Source of the DNA: CAZMXI01 sp964570205
GTDB taxonomy: Bacteria > Planctomycetota > Phycisphaerae > Tepidisphaerales > Tepidisphaeraceae
Assembly (NCBI GenBank): GCA_964570205.1
Contig: CAZMXI010000001.1
Span: forward strand, 1-64,000
DNA: 64,000 nucleotides
Direction of reading: 5' to 3'
Position numbers and translations under genes: made by a program. Positions 17,594 to 25,759 of this stretch are shown piece after piece (within the stretch, counting starts at the first letter, position 1; every line of letters starts with the position of its first letter). Under the pieces are notes generated by a model. It worked only from the letters and a program-made list of their open reading frames with translations, searched no databases and was not told the origin of the DNA.

Positions 17594-19711
17594 ATGCTCG
17601 GCATCGGCAACTACCTCTGGCGACTGATTCCGGCGAACCCGATCCTGCTGCGGGTCCTCCACACCGGGGGCAAGCGCAAACGAGACCTGCTTTTCCGCTG
17701 CGCCTACCTGGGCGCGCTTGTCTTCCTGGTCGTCTTCCTGCTCCTGTCTTCCGCGGGCGACCTCGCCAGCGCCAACCTCACCGCACTCTCGCAGCAGTCC
17801 GCACGCATCTTCTGGTGGATGAGCTACGTCCAGCTCATCCTCGTCGCCCTGCTCGCCCCCGTCTTCACGGCCAGCGCCATCACCCAGGAGAAGGACAGTC
17901 AGACCTACGACATCCTGCTGTCAACGCCCCTCACCAACGGCCAGATCGTCCTAGGATCGCTCCTCTCGCGGCTCTTCTTCGTCATCGCACTGCTGATCAG
18001 CGGAATCCCCATCTTCTCGATCACCCAGATATTCGGCGGCGTTTCCATCGGCAATATCGCCATGTCGTTCCTCATCGCCTGCGCCACTGCGTTCATGACC
18101 GGCGCGCTCGCGATGGCCATCGCCGTCTTCAAGGTCGGCACCCGCCGCACGATCTTCAGCTTCTACATGTTCATCCTGCTGTACCTGGCCGTTCCTGTCG
18201 TCATCGAGAACCTCGGGTACTTCCAATACCAATGGGAATTCAGCTCCACCGGCAAGCCCACCGCCCACATCAGTTGGCTCGCCGGCATCCACCCGTTCCT
18301 GGCGCTGCGGGTGATCTTCGGCGAGGCCGGGTACCGCCCGCCGCCCCTGGGGCTCGTCCAGCAGCACGGCTGGCCCCTCACCTGGTATCTCAGCAGCCCC
18401 CAGACGTTCTACATCGCCTTCATGTTCTCCTTCAGCTTCGTGCTGGTCGCCCCTTCGATCCTCCTCCTGCGCCGGCTGGCGCAGTCCAGCAGCACCCTGC
18501 GGACCCGGCTGCTCACCGGGCTTCGCATCGTCAGCGGCGACCGAAGCCGCCGCCCGCGCCATGTCTGGGCCAATCCCATCGCCTGGCGCGAGGCCAAGAC
18601 CAAGGCCTCCGCGACCCGCGCTGTCCTGCTCCGCTATGGCTTCATGGTCCTGGGCGTGGCCGCCGCCGTCGTCCTGCTGGTCATGTCGTCGACCGCCAAA
18701 GACGCCCCCTGCTACATCGGCCTGGCCTATAACCCCGCCAGCGGGACCGTCACCATCGTCAACCACGGCGATACCCGCCCCTATGTTATCCGCCCCAACG
18801 AGGGCTTCGTTACGCCCGCCACCCTCATCACGCTCAAGACCCACACCGACGTCAACGGCTCGCCCGTCGGCCCGGAAATGCTCCGCGCCAATCTCGTCAT
18901 CGACGCCGACTCCCTGCGCTTCGACCCCCGCGACCCCCGAACCATCGTCTCAATGACCATCCGGCCGCCCGAAACGCTCCTGCCCGCCGACCTCACGCGG
19001 CAGTTCCTGCTCGGGGCCATCATGGTCGAGCTGGCCGTGATCCTCCTCATCCTGACCCAGACCGCCGCATCCACCGTCACCCGAGAAAAGGAGGATGGCA
19101 CGCTCGACCTGCTTTTGGCCACCCCGATCACCAGCCACTACTACATCTGGGGCAAGCTGCGCGGGCTCGTGGCCTTCGTCCTGCCCCTGGTGGCCGTGCC
19201 GCTGCTCAGCGTGGCCATCTTCATCATCGGCGACTATTTCCGCGAAGACCCCCTCACCGGACGCGCCCCCACCACCATATACCCTGAGGCGCTGCTCATC
19301 CTCCCCGGCACGCTGGTCATGGTGGCCGCCTTCGCCGCCATCCTCGGCATGCAGATGTCGCTGCGATGCAAGCGCACCGTCATGGCCGTCATGAGCAGCG
19401 TCGGCATCGTCGCCGGCGCCTTCGGCGGGCTCTGGATGTGCGGCATGAGCGCAACCTCGTCGGGAAACCTCTCCGAGCCTGGCATGGCCGTCGGCTGCTT
19501 CAGCCCCTTTACCCTGATGGCGATGTTGATCAGTCCGGCCGATATCGTCGACTCAGCCTTCGCCGAACGCGCTCGCCTCGTCGCCGATGCCCGCCTGCTC
19601 ATCTTCTTCTTCGGCTGGGCTGCCACCGTCTGTTACGGCCTGATTGTCTGGAGCATGTACAAGTCCATGGTGCGCAACTTCGACATGACCATCCGCCGCC
19701 AGGCGGCTTGA
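17594..19711 (+). CDS. ABC-2 type transporter permease, duplicated
   Basis: 705 residues with two similar ABC-2 membrane domains. Each contains the diagnostic EK-D-x-T-x-x-x-L-L-x-T-P-x segment: EKDSQTYDILLSTPLTNGQI in the first half and EKEDGTLDLLLATPITSHYY in the second. About six membrane helices occur per half, with an extracytoplasmic beta-rich insert between (about residues 370-470). A full-length fusion like this can form the pore as one chain. It partners with the ATPase directly upstream. The transported substrate cannot be read from sequence. Confidence 0.88.
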   Translation: MLGIGNYLWRLIPANPILLRVLHTGGKRKRDLLFRCAYLGALVFLVVFLLLSSAGDLASANLTALSQQSARIFWWMSYVQLILVALLAPVFTASAITQEKDSQTYDILLSTPLTNGQIVLGSLLSRLFFVIALLISGIPIFSITQIFGGVSIGNIAMSFLIACATAFMTGALAMAIAVFKVGTRRTIFSFYMFILLYLAVPVVIENLGYFQYQWEFSSTGKPTAHISWLAGIHPFLALRVIFGEAGYRPPPLGLVQQHGWPLTWYLSSPQTFYIAFMFSFSFVLVAPSILLLRRLAQSSSTLRTRLLTGLRIVSGDRSRRPRHVWANPIAWREAKTKASATRAVLLRYGFMVLGVAAAVVLLVMSSTAKDAPCYIGLAYNPASGTVTIVNHGDTRPYVIRPNEGFVTPATLITLKTHTDVNGSPVGPEMLRANLVIDADSLRFDPRDPRTIVSMTIRPPETLLPADLTRQFLLGAIMVELAVILLILTQTAASTVTREKEDGTLDLLLATPITSHYYIWGKLRGLVAFVLPLVAVPLLSVAIFIIGDYFREDPLTGRAPTTIYPEALLILPGTLVMVAAFAAILGMQMSLRCKRTVMAVMSSVGIVAGAFGGLWMCGMSATSSGNLSEPGMAVGCFSPFTLMAMLISPADIVDSAFAERARLVADARLLIFFFGWAATVCYGLIVWSMYKSMVRNFDMTIRRQAA

Positions 19712-19763
19712 GAAGCGTCTCGGCAGCCTTTCATCCCGTTGGACCACCGGTACGGCCGTCGGG

Positions 19764-19769
19764 TACCAT
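19764..19769 (+). promoter_or_regulatory. -10-like box of sialidase gene
   Basis: TACCAT ends 6 nt before the ATG at 19776, suggesting a leaderless start. A TTGGAC element lies 19 nt upstream of the box, which is slightly long spacing. Confidence 0.4.
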
Positions 19770-19775
19770 CATCCC

Positions 19776-20885
19776 ATGATCTCGCCGCTCCTACCCCTCA
19801 TCGCCCTGGCACTTCTCTGCGCGTCCGCCACCGCCGCCCACCCGACGACCATCCCGGCCGAGCCCCTCGCGCCGCCCGCCGATATCTACATCTCCGGTCA
19901 GGATGGCTATCACACCTACCGCATTCCCTCGCTGCTGGTCACGCCGAAGGGCACGCTGCTGGCGTTCGCCGAGGGCCGCAAGAGCAGCCGATCCGACACC
20001 GGCCATATCGACCTTGTCCTCAAGCGATCGACGGACCAGGGCCACACCTGGTCGGCACTTCAAGTCGTCGCCTCCGACCCTCCCAATACGATCGGCAACC
20101 CCTGCCCCGTCGTCGACTGCGACACCGGCACGATCTGGCTGGCGCTGACCCGAAACCTCGGGCAGGACAGGGAACGCGACATCATCGCCGGCCGGTCCAA
20201 GGGCACCCGCACTGTCCTGATGACTTCCAGCAACGATGATGGGCTGACCTGGGCCGGGCCGGCCGACATCACCGCCGCCACCAAGCTCCCCGACTGGACA
20301 TGGTACGCCACCGGACCGGGCGTGGGAATCCAGTTGCGAAGTGGCCGCCTGCTCATCCCCTGCGACCACCAGGTGCTCAAGGCTCCCTATTCTCACTCGC
20401 ACGTGATCTACAGCAATGATCATGGCAAGTCGTGGAAGCTGGGCGGCATCGTCGGCCCCCGAGTCAACGAGTGCCAGGTCGTCGAACGGGCCGATGGCTC
20501 GGTCATGCTGAACATGCGGGCCTACCGCGACCGGCATTGCCGCGCGGTCTCCATCAGCAAGGATGGGGGCCAGAGTTGGTCGGCCCTGACCGATGACCCG
20601 ACGCTCGTCGAGCCCATCTGCCAAGCCAGCCTCGTGCGCTTTCCCGGGAACGCTTCGACGAAGCCCCGGCTGCTCTTCTCCAATCCCGCCAGTCAGCGGA
20701 AGCGGGAGAGGATGACGCTTCGCATAAGCCCGGACGAAGGCCGGACCTGGCCATTTGCGAAGCTGATCTATGCGGGCCCCTCGGCCTATTCCTGCCTCGC
20801 CATCCTCCCGGATGCCACTGTCGGCTGCCTTTACGAGCGGGACGACTACGCCAAGATCACCTTTGTCCGGGTGGCGATCGATTAG
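19776..20885 (+). CDS. Secreted exo-sialidase (GH33-like)
   Basis: 369 residues with a signal peptide (LLPLIALALLCASATAA). The six-bladed sialidase propeller is evident. It has the YRIPS motif with the first Arg of the carboxylate-binding triad, and RSDTGHID with the expected Asp. Asp-boxes read STDQGHTW, SNDDGLTW, SNDHGKSW, SKDGGQSW and SPDEGRTW, with Glu in VNECQVVE and Tyr near the C-terminus (YSCLAIL). It would release terminal sialic acid from glycans outside the cytoplasm. The start is supported by a TACCAT box 6 nt upstream. It lies 64 nt after the permease gene but probably has its own promoter. Confidence 0.85.
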   Translation: MISPLLPLIALALLCASATAAHPTTIPAEPLAPPADIYISGQDGYHTYRIPSLLVTPKGTLLAFAEGRKSSRSDTGHIDLVLKRSTDQGHTWSALQVVASDPPNTIGNPCPVVDCDTGTIWLALTRNLGQDRERDIIAGRSKGTRTVLMTSSNDDGLTWAGPADITAATKLPDWTWYATGPGVGIQLRSGRLLIPCDHQVLKAPYSHSHVIYSNDHGKSWKLGGIVGPRVNECQVVERADGSVMLNMRAYRDRHCRAVSISKDGGQSWSALTDDPTLVEPICQASLVRFPGNASTKPRLLFSNPASQRKRERMTLRISPDEGRTWPFAKLIYAGPSAYSCLAILPDATVGCLYERDDYAKITFVRVAID

Positions 20886-20923
20886 ACCGCCGCGCACAAG
20901 ACCGAGGCGTCTTTGCCGCTCAA

Positions 20924-20952
20924 TTGACTGCCCGGTTCCTTCGATATAGACT
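20924..20952 (+). promoter_or_regulatory. ileS leader promoter
   Basis: TTGACT (20924-20929) and TAGACT (20947-20952) are 17 nt apart, a near-ideal sigma-70-type promoter. The predicted transcription start is about 20959, which gives a leader of about 180 nt before ileS. Confidence 0.6.
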
Positions 20953-20978
20953 CCCCTCACTTTGACCGTAGGTATGCC

Positions 20979-21044
20979 ATGAGCTTGTGCCGTACCGTCC
21001 CTATTACCATCGACATTTTGAGTGGACGCGACCGTCGCGTTTAG
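20979..21044 (+). CDS. Candidate Ile-rich leader peptide of ileS
   Basis: A 21-codon ORF, MSLCRTVPITIDILSGRDRR plus V, ends in TAG at 21042. Three Ile codons (ATT 21003, ATC 21009, ATT 21015) fall within five codons and lie just before the first strand of the leader RNA helices. A weak TAGG lies about 6 nt before the ATG. The peptide itself probably has no function: translation speed across the Ile codons would report charged tRNA-Ile, as in the his, trp and ilv leaders. The ORF is too short for coding statistics, so support rests on its fit to the RNA structures. Confidence 0.5.
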   Translation: MSLCRTVPITIDILSGRDRRV

Positions 21045-21100
21045 GGATTCTCTTCCGCGAAGGAACCATGACCCCTGGAGCGACGGCTTCAGGGTTTTTT
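21026..21100 (+). promoter_or_regulatory. Candidate transcription attenuator upstream of ileS
   Basis: There are three mutually exclusive helices. Protector: ACGCGA (21026-21031) with TCGCGT (21035-21040), 6 bp. Antiterminator: 21032-21046 (CCGTCGCGTTTAGGG) with 21073-21086 (CCCTGGAGCGACGG), 13 pairs with one mismatch and one bulge. Terminator: CCCTGGAGC (21073-21081) with GCTTCAGGG (21086-21094), 9 pairs including one G-U, then six T. The antiterminator takes the whole 5' arm of the terminator. The leader peptide stop codon lies inside the antiterminator strand, so a ribosome that finishes the leader favours termination. Confidence 0.62.
21073..21100 (+). terminator. Intrinsic terminator in ileS leader
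   Basis: A 9-bp stem with GACG loop is followed by TTTTTT, ending 38 nt before the ileS ATG. It lies nearly 190 nt after the sialidase stop, downstream of a good promoter, so it fits an attenuator better than the end of the sialidase transcript. Confidence 0.85.
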
Positions 21101-21138
21101 GTTCCAGGCTTTAGCCCATTCAGACCAGTGCAGCCAAT

Positions 21139-24012
21139 ATGAGCACCCCAGACCCCAACAAGAAAAGCTACAAGCAGACGCTGAACCTGCCCCAGACCGC
21201 CTTCCCCATGGAGGCCAAGCTCGTCCAGAACGAGCCCGCCCGTCTGGCCCGGTGGCGGGAGATGGACCTCTACCAGAAGCTGATGGATGCGCGCGCTGGC
21301 AGCCCCCAGTGGCTCCTGCACGATGGCCCGCCTTTCGCCAATGGCGACATCCACATCGGCCACCTCATCAACAAGACCCTCAAGGATGTCATCATCCGCT
21401 TCCGCTCCATGCAGGGCTTCCGCTCGCCCTATATCCCGGGCTGGGACTGCCACGGTCTGCCCATCGAGCACAAGATCCAGGAACAGCTCGGGCCCAGGTT
21501 TCGCGAGATGCCTGTAGCCCAGGTTCGCCAGATGTGCTTCGACTACGCCGCGAAATATGCCGCCATCCAGTCCGAGCAGTTCCAGCGGCTGGGCATCCTT
21601 GGCGACTGGGCACACCCCTACCTGACCATGGCCCCGGAATACGAAGCCAGCACCCTCGATGTCTTCGCCCTCTTCGTTGACGCCGGCCTGGTCTATAAGA
21701 AGCTCAAGCCCGTCCCCTGGTCCGTCCAGAATCAGACGGCGCTGGCCGACGCCGAGCTTGAGTACAAGGATGTCGACGATCCCAGCATCTTCATCGAGTT
21801 TCCCGCCGCCAGTTCCGCCAGCCTGAAGAAGACCTTCGCCATCGATGCGCCCGAAGATGTCTTCTACCTCGTCTGGACGACAACCCCCTGGACGCTCCCG
21901 GCCAACCTGGCCATCGCCGTCCACCCCGAATTCCGCTATGCCTTCGTCCGATATCGCCGCAACGGCCGGTCGCGCATCGGCGTGGTCGCCGAAGAGCTCG
22001 TCAAGACGGTCTTCAACGGCCGAAAAGATGTCGAACTGGGCGAATCCCTCGTCAACGTCACCGGCCGCGAACTGGTCGACCCAACCACCGACTACCGCCA
22101 CCCCTTCATCGACCGCACCGGCCGAATCCTCCCAGCGCTCTACGTCACCACGACCGACGGCACTGGCCTCGTTCACACCGCCCCCGGCCACGGCGAGGAT
22201 GACTACGCCACCGGCATCAGCAATGGCCTGCCCGTCTACTGCCCCGTGCTGCACAACGGCCGCTTCGACGACACTGCCCCCGAGTGGATCCGCGGCATGA
22301 CCGTCTGGGAAGCCAATCCGGTCATCACCGCCAAGCTCCGCGAAACCGGCCTGCTTTTCGACCAGGTCACCATCCGCCACAGCTACCCCCACGACTGGCG
22401 TAGCAAGAAACCCGTCATCCTCCGCGCCACCGAGCAGTGGTTTGTGTCGGTCGATCAACAGTTTCACCTGCAGGGCGAAGCAGGGGGCCGGTCTCTCCGT
22501 CAGCGTGCCCTGCACGCCATCGAGAAGGATGTCCAGTTCATCCCCGAGTGGGGCGCTGCCCGCATTGGCGGCATGCTTCAATCCCGCCCCGACTGGTGCA
22601 TCTCCCGCCAACGCTCCTGGGGTCTGCCCATCCCCGTCTTCTACAACGAGCGGGGCGAGCCCCTGCTTTCCGGCGATTCCGTCCGCGCGATCGCCAAACG
22701 GTTCGCCGAAAAGGGCTCCAACGCCTGGTTTACCCAGACGCCCGCTGAACTGCTTGGCGACTTCGACCCCGGCCCCAGGTTCCCCAAGGACCAGCTCCGC
22801 AAGGAGCAGGACATATTCGATGTCTGGTTCGAGTCCGGTTCGAGCTGGCACGCCGTCCTCCGCGCCCGCCCCGGCCTGAATTGCCCCTGCGAGATGTACC
22901 TCGAAGGCTCCGACCAGCACCGCGGCTGGTTCCAGCTTTCGTTGCTGCCGTCGCTGGGCGTCACCGGCCAGCCCCCCTACAAGCAGGTCCTCACGCATGG
23001 CTTCGTGGTCAAGCCCGACGGCACCAAGGTCAGCAAGAGCGACAAGGAATACGTCACCGCCACCCAGGAAATCGACCGCCACGGCGCTGACCTCCTGCGC
23101 CTCTGGTGCTGCTCCGTCGATTACCAGAACGACATCCCCACCAGCCCCCAGGTCATCAAGGAGTTCGGCGACAAATATCGCAAGATCCGCAATACGCTGC
23201 GATATCTGCTGTCGAACCTGTACGATTTCAACCCCGAGACCGACTCGCAGGCGGTGCCGCAGAACAGCCTGGATGGATGGGCCATGGCGGAACTGGACAA
23301 CACCGTCGCTCAGGTCACGGCAGCGTATGAGAACTATCAGCTCCACCGCGCCTTCCGCCTGCTGCACGATCTGTGCGCAGTGCAGATCAGCGCGTTGTAT
23401 GCGGCGGCCATGAAGGATCGCCTCTACTGCGAGGCCCCCGCCGCTCCACTCCGCCGCCGATGCCAGACCGTGATGTATCACATGGCCATCGCCTTGACCA
23501 AGCTCCTGGCCCCCATGCTCGTCTTCACGGCTGATGAGACCTGGGAGCACATCCAGCACAAGCCCGCCGAAGACGCCGGCCTGCCCAGCGTCCACCTCGC
23601 GCTGCTGCCCAAGCCTTCGGGGCAGCCTGTTCTCGAGCAGCAACGGGAAGAATGGAAGCTGCTGATGGAGCTGCGCGACCAGGCCATGCTCCAGGTCGAT
23701 GTGCTTCTGCGTAAGTTCCCCAAGCAAATCAAACCGCTGGATCTGGAGGTGGTCTTCCACATTGCCGATCCCGGTCTGCGCCGGCGGCTGGAGGCTTATG
23801 GGCCGGATCTGGAGGACCTGATCGGCGCTGGTTGCCGGAGTTTCGCCGACGCCCCGGCGGGCTCAGCGTCGACGGTCGAAGTGATCGACCGCCGCGATGC
23901 CTACCAGGCCTGCGCCCGAAGCTGGAAGCGCCGGCCCGACGTCGGCGGCGACCCCCAGTACCCCGACCTCTCCCACCGCGACGCCCAGGCCCTCCGCGCG
24001 ATGCAAAGCTGA
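21139..24012 (+). CDS. ileS: Isoleucyl-tRNA synthetase
   Basis: 957 residues, full length for bacterial class Ia IleS, which attaches Ile to tRNA-Ile in the cytoplasm. The HIGH motif lies at residues 72-75 within DGPPFANGDIHIGH, followed by GWDCHGLPIEHKI and the CP1 editing domain. WCISRQRSWGLP comes next, and the second signature is KVSKS (630-634) instead of the usual KMSKS. The C-terminal zinc ribbon is degenerate: only C925 remains, and the positions of the other three cysteines are S928, S945 and D948, with spacing conserved. The start matches family length. It overlaps purN by one base, and its leader carries a candidate attenuator. Confidence 0.96.
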   Translation: MSTPDPNKKSYKQTLNLPQTAFPMEAKLVQNEPARLARWREMDLYQKLMDARAGSPQWLLHDGPPFANGDIHIGHLINKTLKDVIIRFRSMQGFRSPYIPGWDCHGLPIEHKIQEQLGPRFREMPVAQVRQMCFDYAAKYAAIQSEQFQRLGILGDWAHPYLTMAPEYEASTLDVFALFVDAGLVYKKLKPVPWSVQNQTALADAELEYKDVDDPSIFIEFPAASSASLKKTFAIDAPEDVFYLVWTTTPWTLPANLAIAVHPEFRYAFVRYRRNGRSRIGVVAEELVKTVFNGRKDVELGESLVNVTGRELVDPTTDYRHPFIDRTGRILPALYVTTTDGTGLVHTAPGHGEDDYATGISNGLPVYCPVLHNGRFDDTAPEWIRGMTVWEANPVITAKLRETGLLFDQVTIRHSYPHDWRSKKPVILRATEQWFVSVDQQFHLQGEAGGRSLRQRALHAIEKDVQFIPEWGAARIGGMLQSRPDWCISRQRSWGLPIPVFYNERGEPLLSGDSVRAIAKRFAEKGSNAWFTQTPAELLGDFDPGPRFPKDQLRKEQDIFDVWFESGSSWHAVLRARPGLNCPCEMYLEGSDQHRGWFQLSLLPSLGVTGQPPYKQVLTHGFVVKPDGTKVSKSDKEYVTATQEIDRHGADLLRLWCCSVDYQNDIPTSPQVIKEFGDKYRKIRNTLRYLLSNLYDFNPETDSQAVPQNSLDGWAMAELDNTVAQVTAAYENYQLHRAFRLLHDLCAVQISALYAAAMKDRLYCEAPAAPLRRRCQTVMYHMAIALTKLLAPMLVFTADETWEHIQHKPAEDAGLPSVHLALLPKPSGQPVLEQQREEWKLLMELRDQAMLQVDVLLRKFPKQIKPLDLEVVFHIADPGLRRRLEAYGPDLEDLIGAGCRSFADAPAGSASTVEVIDRRDAYQACARSWKRRPDVGGDPQYPDLSHRDAQALRAMQS

Positions 24013-24641
24013 TGAACATGACCCCCATCAACCTCGCCGTCCTCGCCTCCGGCGGAGGCACCACGCTCCAGAACATCATCGACCAGATCGCCGCCGGCTC
24101 GCTCGATGCCCGCGTTTCAGTGGTCATCGCCTCGCGCCCCGGCGTCGGGGCTCTCGGCCGCGCTGCCGAAGCGCGCATCCCCAATTTCGTCGTCGAGCGC
24201 AGGCAGTTCGATTCGGTTGAGGCCTTCAGCCACCAGATCTTCTCGTTGTGCAATGACGCCGCCGCCGACCTCATCTGCCTCGCCGGCTGGCTCAGCCTGC
24301 TCTCCGTCCCCGATCGCTACCGCGGCCGAGTGATGAACATCCACCCCGCCCTGCTGCCCGGCCCCTTCGGCGGCAAGGGCATGTTCGGCCATCATGTCCA
24401 CGAGGCCGTCATTGCCCACGGCTGCAAGGTCTCCGGCTGCACCGTCCATTTCGTCGATGACAAGTACGACAACGGCCCCATCATCGTCCAGCGAACCTGC
24501 CCCGTCATGGAGAATGACACCCCCGATTCCCTCGCCGCCCGCGTCTTCGAGCAGGAAAAACTCGCCTACCCCCAGGCAATCCGCCTCTTCCAGAACGGTA
24601 AGCTAAGGCTGGAAGGCCGGCGCATCCGAATCCTCCCTTGA
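24012..24641 (+). CDS. purN: Phosphoribosylglycinamide formyltransferase
   Basis: 209 residues, typical for PurN, which transfers a formyl group from 10-formyl-THF to GAR in purine synthesis. Visible features are the N-terminal LAVLASGGGTTLQN phosphate-binding loop, the catalytic NIHPALLPG segment (Asn and His) and the SGCTVHFVDDKYDNGPI segment with the catalytic Asp. The ATG overlaps the ileS stop (ATGA), so the two genes are translationally coupled and purN would share any attenuation of ileS. An upstream in-frame extension lies inside ileS and is rejected. Confidence 0.93.
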   Translation: MNMTPINLAVLASGGGTTLQNIIDQIAAGSLDARVSVVIASRPGVGALGRAAEARIPNFVVERRQFDSVEAFSHQIFSLCNDAAADLICLAGWLSLLSVPDRYRGRVMNIHPALLPGPFGGKGMFGHHVHEAVIAHGCKVSGCTVHFVDDKYDNGPIIVQRTCPVMENDTPDSLAARVFEQEKLAYPQAIRLFQNGKLRLEGRRIRILP

Positions 24642-24724
24642 CGCAGCACACCCGCCAAACTGCGCTTTCTGCATCTTCCCGTTCTCTCTGATCTTCTCAC
24701 CGCTTGTTATCCACGAGCCCCCGT

Positions 24725-25654
24725 CTACGTCTGTCCCTCCCACCACATCCCCGACGCCATTTCCGCCTGCCGAAAAGCACCATGAATCCGGTGCAGGACA
24801 TCTTCGGTCAGAGGCCCCTTCGCAACGGCCTCCAGGTTCCGCTTCGCATTCTCAGGCTTGGTCGTCCCGACGACCAGCGTGTGCACCGGCTGACTCAGCG
24901 TAAAACGCAACGCAAGCTCTGGCCATGACTTGTGGGCATCGCCCGCAAAGCCCAGGTCCGCCGGCACAAGCTTCATCGCCCTCAGCCGATCGTGGTAGTC
25001 CCTCGCATAGTCGCCATAGAACCCCGGCTGTTCGCTCTGGGCACGCCAAGCCGCGTTGGCGATCGGTCGCTTGGCAATCACACCCGCGTTGTTCAGGCTC
25101 GCCACCGGCAGCGCCAGCGAAATGTTCGCCTGGTCGCAGATGCTCACCGATGTCTCCAGCACCTGGACTTCCGGCCTCGCCGCCGCCCATGCGGCGGCCT
25201 CATTGTCGCCCGAATACCCCACGAACCGCACCTTTCCAGCCTTCTGCGCATCCAGCAGCGCCCGCAGGGCATCACCTTTCTTCAATGTCGCCAGATCGCA
25301 CGAGTGCAACAGCATCACATCCAGGTGGTCCGTCTTCAGCCGCCGCAGCGACCGGTCTACCGCCCTGGCCACCAGTTCGCGCGACCACGCCTCGCCCTCC
25401 AAGTCCGGCAGTTTCGTCCCGCACTTGGACAACAGCACATACTTACCCCGCCGGTCAGCGATCGTCTGCCCGATCAGCTCTTCTGAACCCAGGTAGTTGG
25501 CCGCCGTGTCGATGAAGTTGACGCCATTGTCCAGCAGCCAGCCGAGAATGCGCGCCACCTTCTCCCGCTCGGTTTGCAGGAAGCCAACCTCCGCAGCCCC
25601 GAACCCGATCCGCGAGACCTTCAGCCCTGTCCGTCCGAATGTTGTCGTCTCCAT
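24725..25654 (-). CDS. Aldo/keto reductase
   Basis: A 309-residue (beta/alpha)8 NADPH-dependent oxidoreductase. The AKR tetrad is visible: Asp and Tyr in FIDTAANYLGSEEL, Lys in LLSKCGTK, and His in DVMLLHSCD. The N-terminal FGRTGLKVSRIGFG is typical of the family. It reduces carbonyls of sugars or aldehydes in the cytoplasm, but the substrate cannot be assigned. The ATG at 25654 is chosen because a TATAGT box lies 6 nt upstream and the conserved domain starts there. It is divergent from truD. Confidence 0.87.
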   Translation of the reverse strand: METTTFGRTGLKVSRIGFGAAEVGFLQTEREKVARILGWLLDNGVNFIDTAANYLGSEELIGQTIADRRGKYVLLSKCGTKLPDLEGEAWSRELVARAVDRSLRRLKTDHLDVMLLHSCDLATLKKGDALRALLDAQKAGKVRFVGYSGDNEAAAWAAARPEVQVLETSVSICDQANISLALPVASLNNAGVIAKRPIANAAWRAQSEQPGFYGDYARDYHDRLRAMKLVPADLGFAGDAHKSWPELALRFTLSQPVHTLVVGTTKPENAKRNLEAVAKGPLTEDVLHRIHGAFRQAEMASGMWWEGQT

Positions 25655-25660
25655 GCTCCA

Positions 25661-25666
25661 ACTATA
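25661..25666 (-). promoter_or_regulatory. -10-like box of aldo/keto reductase gene
   Basis: TATAGT on the minus strand ends 6 nt before the ATG, so the transcript is probably leaderless. The -35 region is weak (TTCCAA at 18 nt). Confidence 0.45.
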
Positions 25667-25746
25667 GCCCCGCGGCCCGGCCGCTTGGAACGCCCGATGA
25701 TCCGCAAGGTCACCTTGTCGCCCTGTCACCTCCTCACCCCGTCAGC

Positions 25747-25752
25747 TACCAT
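25747..25752 (+). promoter_or_regulatory. -10-like box of truD
   Basis: TACCAT ends 7 nt before the ATG at 25760. There is no Shine-Dalgarno sequence, again suggesting a leaderless start. Confidence 0.4.
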
Positions 25753-25759
25753 ATCCCCA

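Noticed and set aside
20959..21138. T-box riboswitch as the explanation of the ileS leader
   Set aside because: The leader is short, no Stem I landmarks are visible and the TGGNACCGCG T-box sequence is absent (only GGAACC at 21062-21067). A leader-peptide attenuator explains more of the sequence.
21004..23760. 918-codon open frame antisense to ileS
   Set aside because: In high-GC DNA the strand opposite a real gene often stays open. The translation has no domain and the other strand is a clear IleS.
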